DNA of 64,000 nucleotides from Anaspis maculata (Eukaryota; Arthropoda; Insecta; Coleoptera; Scraptiidae), in NCBI GenBank assembly GCA_949128115.1, contig OX421968.1, positions 52,531,423-52,595,422 of the forward strand, in the 5' to 3' direction. This document shows, one piece after another, positions 47,061-58,571 of this stretch; position 1 is the first letter of the stretch, and the number at the start of each line of letters is the position of its first letter. The notes under the pieces are model-generated. The model did not search any database and was not told the DNA's origin. It saw only the letters and a list, made by a program, of their open reading frames with translations. The translations under genes were made by a program, and so were the position numbers.

Positions 47061-49030
47061 AAACTGCTCAACAATGAAAGTGTTACAAAGCAAAAATTCA
47101 CCCAATTTTGAACTGCTATAACTTTTGATTGGCACATATGATTCTGATTTTGTTAAAAGTACTAAATAGCCCAATTCTTTGGCCATCTTCCTTATCAATA
47201 TGAAATGCATAGAGCTTTTCATACATTTTCTACAGGGTGATGAACAGAGCAGTGCAAAATTGATGGAAGTTCAACATACCCCTGTTTTCGTAGAAAATTT
47301 TTTTTGGGAGTATTAACACCAAATTTATGAAGAATGATGTGTTCCCTCGAAACGGTTTTTGAATTCTCGGGATTCCAGTCGAAACAGCCAAAATGTGATT
47401 TTTTATTGTGAATACTGCACCGGGTGACCATTTGAAAACTATCCACCTGCAATAACTCCCGATTCCTAGTGAATATTTCTTCAAGCAAAAACAGGTCGAT
47501 TTTCATATCAAAGGAGACATCTAAAACATAAATTGGCAAATTTCTATCTTGAGCCCCCTCGCCCCCACTCACCCCAACTTTGAAATTTCAAATGACATGA
47601 CCTACCTTGCGATACATCAAATTGAAGAGAATTAAATTTTCTTTCTGAAAAAAATATTTACAAAAATATTAACCCCACCTTTTTTCGCCCTTAAAATTCT
47701 CTGACTGTCTTATTTTTAATTCTGGACCTCTCAATTGTTTTTTATTCAGTCAGTGTCATCATAGAAAACATCGAAGAAAAGAATTTTCGGTGGAAAAAGT
47801 GCTACCCAAATTGACCCTTTTGCTCTCCCCCACCTCAGCTTTAAAATTTTACGAAACACTACCTACTTTGTGATACATCAAATTGAAGGGAATTGAATTC
47901 TCCTTCCGAAAACAATTTTTTTGAAATTTTCAACCCCTCTCCAAATAAATTAGACATTTGGGGTGTTTTGTGAGGAAAATGGGGGTTTTAAAAAGTTTGA
48001 AAAAAATTTTTCCATGGAGAGAATTTAATTTCCTTCAATTTGATGTATCACAAAGTAGGTATTGCCATTTTAGATTTTTGAGATGAGGTGGGGGGAGCGA
48101 AAGCGTGAAATTTGGGTGGCATTTTTTCCACAGAAAATTATCTCTTTTAATGCTTTGCAGGATGACGTTGACTGCATTGAAAAGAATTGAGAGGTCAAGA
48201 ATATCAAATTATACACTCAGAGAATTTCAGGAAGAAGGGGGGTGGGGTTAAAAATTCTATAAATATTTTTTCGGAAAGAGACGAACAAACAGATAGACAA
48301 GTCTGATTGACAGAATCCCATTTAGGGGACCAACATTTCAAGAAATGATGCCAAACATGCCTATGTTTCGAAATTCGAGGTAAAGGCAAAAAATTCCAAA
48401 ATGGCGGAAATGTTGTTAATCCAATTCTAATGACGTTGTCCCATGTTGACTAAAGAGAGTAAAAATTAACCTTCTTTTAATGCTAAAAACTCGAATTTTA
48501 GGAGTAGTACCAAAAAGTACACTGCCAATTGGGCTTCTCTTCACCCCTACACTAGACAATAGGAACGTTTTGCAAGTCAAATTGCTCAGAATTGTTCAGT
48601 GAACAAGCCTACCAAGTGGCGTCATCTTGATATGAAAAGTTCTAATGTTTTTGCGTTGCTACAGGAATAATATACAGTATTCACAATAAAAAATCACATT
48701 TTGGCTGTTTCGACTGGAATCCCAAATATTCAAAAACCGTTTCGAAGGAACACATCATTCTTCATAAATTTGGTGTTGATACTCCCGAAAAAATTTTTTA
48801 ACGAAAACGGGGGTATGTTGAACTTTCATCAATTTTGCACTGCTCTGTTCATCACCCTGTAGAAATTTTATGAGGGGCTCTATGGATTCCATATTGACAA
48901 GAAAGATGGCCAAAAGATTAAGCTCTTCAGTATTTGAAACAGAATCAGAATCGTTTGTGCCAATCAAAAGTTACAGCGGTTCAAAATTAGGTGAATTTTT
49001 GCTTTGTAACACTTTCATTGTTGAGCACTT
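47061..49030. mobile_element. 2 kb foldback element with an inner CAGGGTGATG element
   Basis: Outer arms pair TGCTCAACAATGAAAGTGTT (left) with its mirror near 49020. At 47231 and 48861 an inner pair TACAGGGTGATGAACAGAGC and its mirror begins, and the arms match for about 190 bp further. From 47414 the interior is a partial copy of the 49639-50723 family (CCGGGTGACCATTTGAAAAC). The microsatellite-free arms differ by about 10 percent. Confidence 0.75.
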
Positions 49031-49269
49031 TAGTATATATTTTTTATATGTTATCATTTATTTATTCATTTATACTGGACGGGTTCATGAATAATAATCT
49101 CTATCTATCTGTCGATAAAATAAACATAGCCTATTTCTCCCGCATGTCATCAGGATGACAAAAATCTTGCTTAAAGAAGTCTCTGAGACAGACTTATACA
49201 TGAAGTGGTGGAGTGAGACAGATGGAAACGTACACTTTAGACTTGCTAGGTAGGCTTATTCGTGCACCA

Positions 49270-49638
49270 AGTAACACTTTGTAATGTTATTCAGTTTGTT
49301 TCGTGGCAGCTGCGTGAAAGAGTTGGTATTGACATCCTGAAGCTATATTATTTTGCTCATGTCCATTCTGCGTTGAATTATGGCATAGTCTGCTGGTTCT
49401 GCGTTGAATTATGGCATAGTCTGCTGGGAGTGTTGGGGCCATGGTTGTCTGATTATTGATTTATTTATTGCTCAGAAAAATTTTTTGCGGACCATAAAAT
49501 TGTGTTTCAAAGGTCAGACTTTTTCGTGTGAGTCACTTTTCGAGAAGCTCAGAATTCTTACTGTGCCGTCTCTATATTTTAATGGTGTCATATTATCCAC
49601 AAAAATCGAAATAAATTTATCTGTTCAAGAGATAATAA
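49270..49638 (+). pseudogene. Non-LTR retrotransposon ORF2 fragment
   Basis: Broken frames read FAHVHSALNYGIVCW, then AQKNFLRTIKLCFKGQTFSC, then LFEKLRILTVPSLYFNGVIL. The order (YxxxxSxLxYGIxxW, then QKxxLRxI, then LFxxLxILTxPSLY) is the segment after the reverse transcriptase in CR1/Jockey-like LINEs. LNYGIVCW appears twice in succession (a direct duplication of about 30 bp at 49372-49430). The fragment is cut on the right by the element starting at 49639. No catalytic residues are present. Confidence 0.65.
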
Positions 49639-50723
49639 TATACCGGGTGATCATTTGAAAACTATCCACCTGCAATAACTCCCGATTCCTAGTGAAAATG
49701 TCTTCGAGCAAAAACAGGTCGATTTTTATATCGAGGGGGACATCTAAAACATACATTAGCGATTTTCTATCTTTAGCCCCCTCGCCCCCACCTACCCCAA
49801 CTTTGAAATTTCAAATGACACTACCTATTTTGCGATACATTAAATTTAACAGAAATGAATTCTCTTTCTGAAAAAATATTTTCCAAATTTTTAACCCCAC
49901 CCCTCTTCCCCTCTAAATTCTCTGAGTGTCCAGTAAAATATTCTTGACTTCTCAATTCTCTTCAATGCAGTCAACATTATCCTGCACAGCATCAAAAGAG
50001 AAAATTTTCTATGGAAAAAGTGCCACCCAAATTCACCCCTTTGCTCCCCCCTCCTCAACTTGAAAATATAAAATGACAATACCTACTTTGTGATACATTA
50101 AATTGAAGGGAATTGAATTCTCTCCCTGAACACAATTTTCTCGAAATTTTTAAAACCCGTTTTCCTACTAAAATACTCCAAATGTCTAGTTAAATGGGGG
50201 AGAGGTTGAAAATTGAAAAAAAAATGTTTTTAAAAAGAGAATTTAATTCCCTTTAATTTGATGTATCACAAAGTGGGTGGTATATTGTTGAATTTTAAAG
50301 TTGAGGTGGGGGAGAGCAATGGGGTCAATTTGGGTGGCACTTTTTCCACCAAAAATTCACTTCTTTGAAGCTATTCAGGATGATGCTGACTAAACTGAAG
50401 AGAATTGAGGGGTCCAGAATATTGAGAGGGCCACTCAGAGAATTTTTAGAGTGAAGAGGGGTAGAGTTTGATTTTTTTAAAATATCTCTTTCAAAAAGAG
50501 AATTCAATTTCCTTCAATTTGATGTATCGCAAGGTAGGTAGTGTCATTTGAAATTTTATTTTTGGGATGGGTGGGGGCGAGGGGGCTGAAAATAGAAATT
50601 TGCCAATGTATGTTTTAGATGTCCCCCTCGATATAAAAATCGACCTGTTTTTGCCCGAAGAAATATTGACTAGGGATCAAGAGTTATTGCAGGTGGATAG
50701 TTTTCAAATGATCACCCGGTATA
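49639..50723. mobile_element. Palindromic element a of the abutting series, TATACCGGGTGATCATTT ends
   Basis: Left end TATACCGGGTGATCATTTGA, right end its exact mirror. Arms mirror nearly throughout: CAATAACTCCCGATTCC, GATTTTTATATCGAGGGGGA, GATGTATCACA. It inserted into a TA of the LINE fragment on the left and shares its right TATA with the next element. Confidence 0.88.
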
Positions 50724-51308
50724 CAGGGTGTTTCAGTTTTAATCGAGCAAACTTTGGGATAAAATTCTCCTCATCCTCCTGATTCAGAAAAATATAACAT
50801 ACATGCCTCTCACTCGTTTCCTAAGAAAGATACAGGGTGTCAAAGTTAATTTTTTTCGGTTTTCAAAATCTTGTAACTTGAGAACCGTTCAACCATAGTA
50901 GCTGAAATTTAGCATAGGCTGGTTTGTCAGAACCGTCTACCTACCTGCCAAATTTTGAAAGAACCCAACCAGTGGCGTAGAAGCTATGGGAGGTCATTAT
51001 TTTGGAAGCATCTGTACAACCTTGATAAATAATGACCCCCCATAACTCCTACGCCACTGATTGGATTCTTTCAAAATTTGGCAGGTAGGTAGACGGTTCT
51101 GACAAACCAGCCTATGCTCAATTTCAGCTACTATGGTTCAACGGTTCTCAAGTTCCAAAATTTCGAAAACCGAAAAAAATTAACTTTGACACTCTGTATC
51201 TTTCTTAGGAAACGAGTGAAAGGCATGTATGTTATATTTTTCTGAATCAGGAGGATGAGGAGAATTTTATCCCAAAGTTTGCTCGATTAAAACTGAAACA
51301 CCTGTATA
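50720..51308. mobile_element. Palindromic element b, TATACAGGGTGTTTCAG ends
   Basis: 589 bp, arms about 285 bp, mirrored throughout (CGAGCAAACTTTGGGATAAA, GGCAGGTAGGTAGACGG, CAGTGGCGTAG near the centre). The right terminus reads CACCTGTATA, missing one C of CACCCTGTATA. Related in layout to element e. Confidence 0.88.
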
Positions 51309-52376
51309 TACAGAGGGGTGCATGAAAAACGGCCACCGCTGTAGCATCGTTATTCCTCATCCGATCTTCAAAATTCAAAAACCAGTTTAAATGGTATAAT
51401 GTCTTCTATGATTCGACATTGAAAAATATTTTTTTTATTATGATGCTTCTGAGCACTGACAATCAACTTTTGTTTTTCAAATGACAACTATATTTTTTTA
51501 ATTTCTTTTCTGATTCCTTACGCTTATCTGAATATAATGATGCATCAATATCACGGTTTTTGTTATTAAACACGAAGAAAAAAAATTAAACTGCGAAATT
51601 TTCACACACAACGGTAGCGTCAGAACACCCACGATATGCATGCAATCCGGTAGGCTGGGTGCAAAATGATGTTCAAAAAACATAGTAGGTCAGGCGTTTG
51701 GTTTTTCAACATGTAAATGTCAAAATGTTTTCAAAATACCAAAAAAGCTGTCTGTCTCTAAGACGTCTTTATTATCTATTTTCGGCTTATTATTTTCTAT
51801 CTTTTTGAGTATGTATTGTGACCTGTCAGGAAGAAAGGTCTTATTGATTTTTTATTTTCACAATACACACTTGACAAAATATGGAACGTACCTTAGCTAA
51901 AAATAGAGCATAAACAAGTCTTAAAGACGGACAGCTTCTTTCGGATTTTGAAAACATTCTGACATTTGCATTTTGAAAAACCAAACGCCTGACCTACTAT
52001 GTGCTTTTGAACATCATTTTGCACCCAGCCTACCGGATTGCGTGCATATCGTGGGTGTTCTGACGCTACTGTTGTGTGTGAAAATTTCGCAGTTTATTTT
52101 TTTTTCTTCGTGTTTAATAACAAAAAGTGTGATATTGACGCATCATTATATTCAGATAAGCGTAAGGAATCAGAAAAGAAATTAAAAAAATATAGTTGTC
52201 ATTTGAAAAACAAAAGTTGATTGTCAGTGCTCAGAAGCATCATAATAAAAAAAATATTTTTCAATGTCGAATCATAGAAGACATTATACCATTTAAACTG
52301 GTTTTTGAATTTTGAAGATCGGATGAGGAATAACGATGCTACAGCGGTGGCCGTTTTTTATGCACCCCTCTGTATA
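51307..52376. mobile_element. Palindromic element c, TATACAGAGGGGTGCATG ends
   Basis: About 1.07 kb with arms of about 450 bp: GCATGAAAAACGGCCACCGC on the left and the mirror at the right. The short frames at 51498 minus and 51973 plus are mirror copies. The centre (about 51780-51900) does not pair. Confidence 0.86.
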
Positions 52377-53294
52377 CCGTCCGTTTTTTATTTTAGGCCC
52401 CAGCCTGTAGCACCTTTATTATGGGTCTCACACCCAATTTATTATATATTTTTGAAATCAGAAAAAGAAGATCTCTCGAGTGATGATATGTCAAATTATT
52501 TTTGACAGATGTCATTTTTTGACAAATGACAGAATAGTACTTGTGATACATCATTTTAAAGCTCATTAAATTCTGAGGAGAACTGTGTCCTTATTTTTGA
52601 AATAGGGTGTCTTTTACAGCTTCTAGGGGACTTTGAATAGGCAAAAATGTCATTTCTAGAAATAGCCACTCAATAAGTAATAGGTATTTTTGAAATTAAC
52701 TAATGGTGATGATCTGATTTTTAAATCGTTCAATTTATTAGGAAACTCTATAAACACCTTATCTTTCGGGTAGGCTCATAAAAAAAATCGAAGGGGGTCA
52801 TATCTGGCAAGCTCGGATGTCATCGCGTTGGGCCGGTAGTTCCAATTCACTGATCATCGAAATGTTCATTCAAGGAACAAGGAGGCGGTCATTTCGAGCA
52901 ACTTCTTTAGGACATTTTTGTTTCATTGTGATTAAATAATTATTATTATCATTAGTTAACATTGAAAATAGATAGCTGCTTTACCTACTCTTATTATGTA
53001 TTTCTGAAATTCAACATTTTTCTCCTATTGAAAGACCTCTAGAAGCTGTAAAAGACACCCTATTCCAAAAATAAAAACACAGTTCTCCTCAGAATTTTAT
53101 GGGCTTTGAAATGATGTATCACAAGTACTATTCTGTCATTTGTCAAAAAATGACATATGTCAAATTATAATTTGACATATCATCACTCGAAAGATCTTGT
53201 TTTTTTGATTTCAAAAATATATAATATATTGGGTGTGAAACCCATAATAAAGGTGCTACGGGCTGGGGCCTAAAATAAAAAACGGACGGTATAT
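52373..53294. mobile_element. Palindromic element d, TATACCGTCCGTTTTTTA ends
   Basis: Left ACCGTCCGTTTTTTATTTTA mirrored by TAAAATAAAAAACGGACGGT at the right. Inner pairs include GATGATATGTCAAATTAT and CTGTAAAAGACACCCTATT (mirrored). Central part 52680-53010 unpaired. Confidence 0.84.
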
Positions 53295-53317
53295 ACATAT
53301 ATATATATATATATATA
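53290..53317. repeat. (AT)n microsatellite at a junction of two elements
   Basis: About 13 AT units between elements d and e, where the other junctions in the series have only TATA. Confidence 0.9.
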
Positions 53318-53898
53318 CAGGGTGTTTCAGGGATGATAGCAAAACTTCTCACTGTGGGTAGGTCTCGTCAAAATATGACGATAACATATGTACCATTTTG
53401 CAAAGTTCGGCCTAATGACGAAGATACAGCCTTCCAAAGTTCACTTTTTTCGGATTTCAAAAATTTGTAACTCGAGAACGTTTCGACAAATTTAGCTTTA
53501 ATTCAGCAAAAGCTGGTTTATCATAATTATCTACCAACCTGCTGAATTTGGAAACAATCCAACCAGTGGTGTGGGAGTTATGAGGTTCAATAATTTGGAA
53601 GCATCCGAAGAAAAGTTGACTTAAGGTGACCCCTCATAACTTCTACACCACTGATTGGATTTTTTCCAAATTTGGCAGATTGATAGATAATTATGACAAA
53701 CCAGCTTATGCTAAATTAAAGCTAAATTTGTCGATTCGGAGTTACAAATTTTTAAAATTCGAAAAAAGTGAACTTTGTAGGGCTCTATCTTCGTAAATAG
53801 GCCGAACTTTACAAAATGGCATATAGGCTTTCGTCATATTTTGATGAGATCTACCCACAGTTGAATTTTTTGCTATCATACCTGAAACACCCTGTATA
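53314..53898. mobile_element. Palindromic element e, TATACAGGGTGTTTCAGG ends
   Basis: 585 bp, mirrored arms (GATGATAGCAAAACTTC / AATTTTTTGCTATCAT, CAAATTTAGCTTTAATT). The layout around the centre (AATCCAACCAGTGGYGTRG) matches element b, so they are diverged members of one family. Confidence 0.86.
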
Positions 53899-55997
53899 CA
53901 GGGTGTCCACGGTTTAAGTGCTCTAACTGTAGGGTTGTATTCTTTGGCCAAATACAAGAAAATTCTTCCAATAATTTTTTCATTTATGGTTTACCATTGT
54001 TATGTCGTTTTCTCCTTCGTGCTTTCTGGTTGTTTCTCAACGGTGGTTGGTACGCTTGGTTACTAGAATTGACAGCCGACAGAGCGCTGTCACTGTCACG
54101 GCCAATTCTAACCACAAAAAAGGTAGTAAACAAAAACACACGCTAGCTCGAGAGCTTTGAGACTACAGAATTAAAGTGACGGTGATGCTGCGGCAGTTAA
54201 ATTTCGTATATTGTGACACTTCAGTATATACAAGGTGCGTCCGCTGGCAGAATATACAATATACAAATTGCAATTTAACTGAGATTTTCAGGAAAGTGCC
54301 AGGTGGTCGGTGGTCTGTAGAAATGGCTTGGGTTCGTAATGCGAAAGGCCCTATCTGTACTATTTACAGAGTCCCTACAGCGAAAGAATTCGGTGGTTTG
54401 AATAACGACGCGGCCACGGGTCTTACTTGAGAGCTCTCCTGTCCGAGGTGACCGAAAAACGCGACATAAATAAATAACCCGAGCTGAAATTCGTTAATTC
54501 ACTGCAGAAAACCAAGGCAATAGCAAGATCGGCTTACGAACGTGTTGAAGTGATGCAAGCCTCCTTCCACGTGGCCTCCCAAATCACCGGTAATGCCAGA
54601 GAGCGGGACGGGGCCCTTCCCTGGAGATGTAAGCGTGGATTCGGCTCGTGTCTGCTTTGACCCAACGGGATCGTAGTGTGGAACGTTTCTCGTGGACTAC
54701 GGCGAGTGAGACGCCTGCCCGGCGTTCGATGGAAGGTCCTGGTGAAGTGCGAAGACGCCGTAGTAACCAGAAAACGCTGGACCCCCAGATACAGGTGATT
54801 GTCGGTTTCCTAACCGCAAACCGAGGGAACAAGCAGCACAAATGGTACGTGGATGGATACAACGCCAAACTTGACGGTACAATAAAAACCTGGAAGATTT
54901 ACCTTTCAGCACAACGAGCTAAAAGAAGAAACCACAATGCGACATACCCTATAAGATGGTGAGGGTTTTTTTCCAGAACAGGAACAGCGGGTGGGGTTTT
55001 TCGAAGAATTCTTCGCCGGCTTCGTCGTCGGCCGTGTCTTCTTTACGCAAGACTCGCGGCTTGGGAGCAAGAATAAGAAAATTTCAACTACTCTATTCTG
55101 CCCTAAAATCGCTGCACGGTCGAAGAATAGCCACACCGCTTAGATGTCAAATACCAAAAAACAATCGTTCATGAATTATCAAATTCATGAACAAAAAACC
55201 GCCGTCCCTTCCAGAACACGTGAGCGCTAGCCTGTCAAGTGATGACAGCTCTCAGTGACAGGTGGTTTGTTTGTTTACGTGCTGGAAAAGCGACTTCGCG
55301 AATAAAAGAAAAACAGACGATGGAAAAGAACTTGTGAAAATTTGATCGATAGTTGGAAATCGACTAGCCGAGGCCCAACCGCTGCCAAGGTAGGCGAACC
55401 GGTTGTGTTTATCTAGGAAGATAACCTCTTTATTTGTTGGTTGCAGATGACGATGCTCTTGTGACAATTTTTGTGTAACACCATTTCTTTGTTGAAAAAC
55501 CAGTGGCGTAGATATTAGGGTTACCCACCAATTAACCCCGGTTATCTGCACGCCACTGAGATAAAATCAATCTTTGATAACATTTTCTGATTCCCCCGAC
55601 AATTCTAAGCAAAAAAGGTACTCGCCCGAAGCTCTAAAGTCAACCATTTTCGAGAAAAACGGCATTTTATGCTGAAAAACATGAAAATCGATCATAATAA
55701 TAAATTGACTGATGAGACTTTTGTGAGCTGCAGTATTATTCAAAGTATTAAAATAACTGAAAAGAAGACTTATTAGAAATTATTGCTCTTGTTCAGTATT
55801 ACTCTACAATTACTACTACTAATTACAAAATAATGTATTTAAAAATAAGTTGACTTTTTTTTTCTAATTTTTTGACACCCTGCAACTTGGAAACTGAAGC
55901 CCAAAAAAAAAATGTTGTAGGGGAAATGTTCTTGCATTTGGCCAAAGAATACAACCCTACAGTTCGAGCAAGCACTTAAACCGTGGACACCTGTATA
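53895..55997. mobile_element. TIR element f, TATACAGGGTGTCCACGG ends, unique interior
   Basis: Left TATACAGGGTGTCCACGGTT, right mirror ending in CACCTGTATA. The TIR is only about 75 bp (TTTGGCCAAATACAAGAA against TTGCATTTGGCCAAAGAA), unlike its palindromic neighbours. The interior of about 1.9 kb includes an unusually G+C-rich stretch, 54180-55100, whose frames I do not recognise, which could be a captured host sequence. A small CAGTGGCGTAG / ACGCCACTG pair lies at 55501-55558. Confidence 0.8.
54180..55140 (+). other. G+C-rich unidentified insert inside element f
   Basis: Frames of 84 and 104 codons (54176-54430 and 54648-54962 plus) without a recognised motif, start context or splice sites. 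Composition differs from the AT-rich surroundings. It may be a captured transcript or a diverged gene fragment. Confidence 0.3.
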
Positions 55998-56299
55998 ATC
56001 GTAACCTCTTTTACCCATCTGGGTGTCGAGGTGTCGGACGCACCGAGCCGCACTATGGATTTATGCTACTACCTACAATCATCTCGTTCATGTGCGTGTA
56101 CAGGTAATGGAGCCCCCTTGGGCTAGTACACTACGCTGCGTCCGCTCTCTTCGCGCACAGCTATCCACCAGTCACCCATCCAGGTTCTGGCTTCTGCGGG
56201 CGATGCTTGACTTTCGTTATAGTAGCCTGTATGCATATCCACCCATGCCGTACCGCCGACATAATATACTGTTTATAATTTAAAAAAAGGGTTGGTGCA

Positions 56300-57075
56300 A
56301 TCAATCGGAGACGCCGCCCCACACTAAAATGTTATTATTGTTACGAGCGGGCGATTCTCGCGTGCATTCTGGTGCACGCCCGGTCTTTCTCGACTGTTCG
56401 CATTAGATCGCAGTGTTCAAGTGTAAAGCTCTCGTACATTCCAGAACATTCACGAAGGTTTAGGCCGTCGAAATTTACGTGGAGACTTCAACAGCCGAGT
56501 AAGACACATCTATTCATTTGGCGGAAGTGTCGGCTTCACAGCACGTTGGTAATGCACGCGAAAGGTGTGGGATTTTTTGGGAGCCGTCTGGAAACCGTAT
56601 GCCGGGTCATTGTGGAATTTGCTGGTGGACCGGTGGATGATTCCAGAACAATAGTCGGAGCTATATCAAGCACCGATCCTTGGCCTACGCAACAGTATTC
56701 AATTCAGAGTGATGAAAGCGAGTTGTATCACCGATATTCCCAAGCGTAAATAATTATTGTAGGCGTGTATTTATTGTAGTACGCAGTAATGAACAGTGTG
56801 TTTTAAAACGATCATCTCAGTTGAATATAAACGAATCTAAACGCGAAATCCAGAACATTATTGTAATTGTTTATCATTCTTTCGGCAGAAAAAATTTTTT
56901 GGTTCGGGTACCAAGGCCATGAGCTATCCATTTGAGTTGAAATCTTTCTTGTCTAGGATTCCGAAGATTTTTCTTGGTTCAGGCCCCAAGGTCATGAGCT
57001 GCCCATTGGAGTTAATTTTTTTCACAAAAATCCTTCTAGGACTAAATGCTGTGACGGACGGACGGATAAAGCGAA
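56300..57075 (+). repeat. Dispersed repeat split by a solo LTR
   Basis: GACGCCGCCCCACACTAAAA before the LTR and TTGTAATTGTTTATCATT, then CTAAATGCTGTGACGGACGG, after it. The uninterrupted counterpart is at about 5010-5180, which shows the empty site. Confidence 0.7.
56339..56857 (+). mobile_element. Solo LTR, 519 bp
   Basis: Starts TGTTACGAGCGGGCG and ends AAATCCAGAACA, that is TG...CA with TGTT/AACA inverted ends. Flanked by TTAT at 56335-56338 and 56858-56861, a 4-bp duplication. The empty-site copy at about 5030 lacks it. No second LTR, primer site or internal coding region, so it formed by LTR-LTR recombination. TGTTACG starts and 4-bp duplications are common in insect Gypsy-type elements, but the superfamily is inferred. 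The 125-codon frame inside (56372-56749) is probably chance. Confidence 0.85.
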
Positions 57076-57460
57076 GCCATAAGCCCCTTCCCGTTCAGAG
57101 AAGTGCAAATTACGCCCTGTATATCTTTTCTTAGTATACGCGAGTATGCCCCACACATATATCTTCCGAATCAGAACGACGACGAAAATACTTATCAACA
57201 TATACAGTGTTAAACTGTTAAATCTGAACCAACTTCCTATATTACGTATGCACAGAGGTAAACTAAAGAGACCGGATAATTAATTTCAACATTTTCAACT
57301 GTGGATCGCGCGATTATTTCAACCGGTAGTCCGGCACTCGTCACGTTTCGGTTGCAGCCTCTCCTTAATAGCAAATAATTAAATAATGTTGTTATCCCCT
57401 TAAGAGCTTCTCTTTAAAGTTTATAATCTTCACTCGAAACTTGGGTTGCTCTTATTTCTT

Positions 57461-57493
<33 letters not shown>

Positions 57494-57517
57494 TGTTGTT
57501 GTTGTTGTTGCTGTTGT
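57461..57517 (+). repeat. (GTT)n microsatellite
   Basis: Two runs of GTT broken by one extra T and one GCT. Confidence 0.95.
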
Positions 57518-58553
57518 TTCGTGCCGGTATTTAATAATACACTGTTTCGAGTCATTGGGGATCACTCTCGGCTTCATCTACATATTAAAGTATTGTTGAT
57601 TAAAGCGTTCCAAACAGCAAAGATGCGCCACCGATTCTAACATTGAATCATTACTTTAATATGATATGGCTTTCAGTTTCAGTTCACAATTTCAAAATGT
57701 TTTCGAAAAATAGGTAGTGATCTGTACACATTGAGGAATATTGTTGCGGATTTCGGGCTCGCCTATTTCGATTTTCAAATGCTGATTATTTCAAATTGCA
57801 CTTTTTTTCGTATTACAGTATTACTCTGTACAATTAATAATCACACACTCAACAAAAACTTACGTAACTGTTTTATAATAAGCGCCAATGTTCAATTTCA
57901 CTAGTTCTCTGTTCAGAAAGAGAGCAAAAAAGAAAGAAAGAAAACACCCAAAATTAGATCAAAAGAGCGAAATATCAAGTTCAGACTTGATCTAAGTTTT
58001 ATTTTGATGCCGTAATAGGTATCTAGGACCTGAAGATAATTGAAAACGACTCAAAGATCGATAAATTCGGTTGATGGATGAATTTTTCACTTTTTTATTA
58101 TCCTCAACCGGAAATGACCGCCATTTTGATTCCTCTGCAGCAAGTCTTTTGAAGCCACTGGTCAAAGACCTAAATGGTCTCAAGAAGTGTGCCAAACGGC
58201 TTTGCATAAACTTGATTAGCGCAGACCTTCCACTCTACGCGAGGAATATGGTCCAAGGGAAAGGTCTGTTTCATCTACTTTACCTCAATAATTGCGTAGA
58301 ACTTGGAAATTTTGGCTGCTAACATTAGAAACGTTTCAAAAGTGACACTTCGGTGTTGACGGTAGTCTCCCTTCTATCAGAAATAAATTGTTTCTATTGG
58401 TTAGGAAGCAGTTTAACAAAATGATTCTTTTCGACGCCACTTTCAGTGCCGAAAAGTGTAAAAAATAAAGGTCACCCACTTGGTGCCAGCTACAATACTG
58501 ATGGCCGGCAGTGCCGGTCACCATACAAATAGCCGGCTCCGGCTACAATACAC

Positions 58554-58571
58554 GTAGCCGGGGCCGGCTAC
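58554..58571. repeat. GTAGCCGG / CCGGCTAC hairpin, second copy
   Basis: Same block as at 44773-44790, here preceded by further GCCGGC-rich hairpin sequence from 58500. Confidence 0.7.

Noticed and set aside
47219..47572. 117-residue minus-strand protein
   Set aside because: It crosses the boundary of two nested repeat elements (47231 and 47414) and part of it recurs in the mirrored arm and at 50567-50782.
56372..56749. 125-codon frame as a gag or accessory gene
   Set aside because: It lies wholly inside a solo LTR, has no domain, and LTRs of this type do not normally encode protein.
57446..57640. Leu/Cys-rich protein
   Set aside because: It is a translation of the (GTT)n microsatellite.
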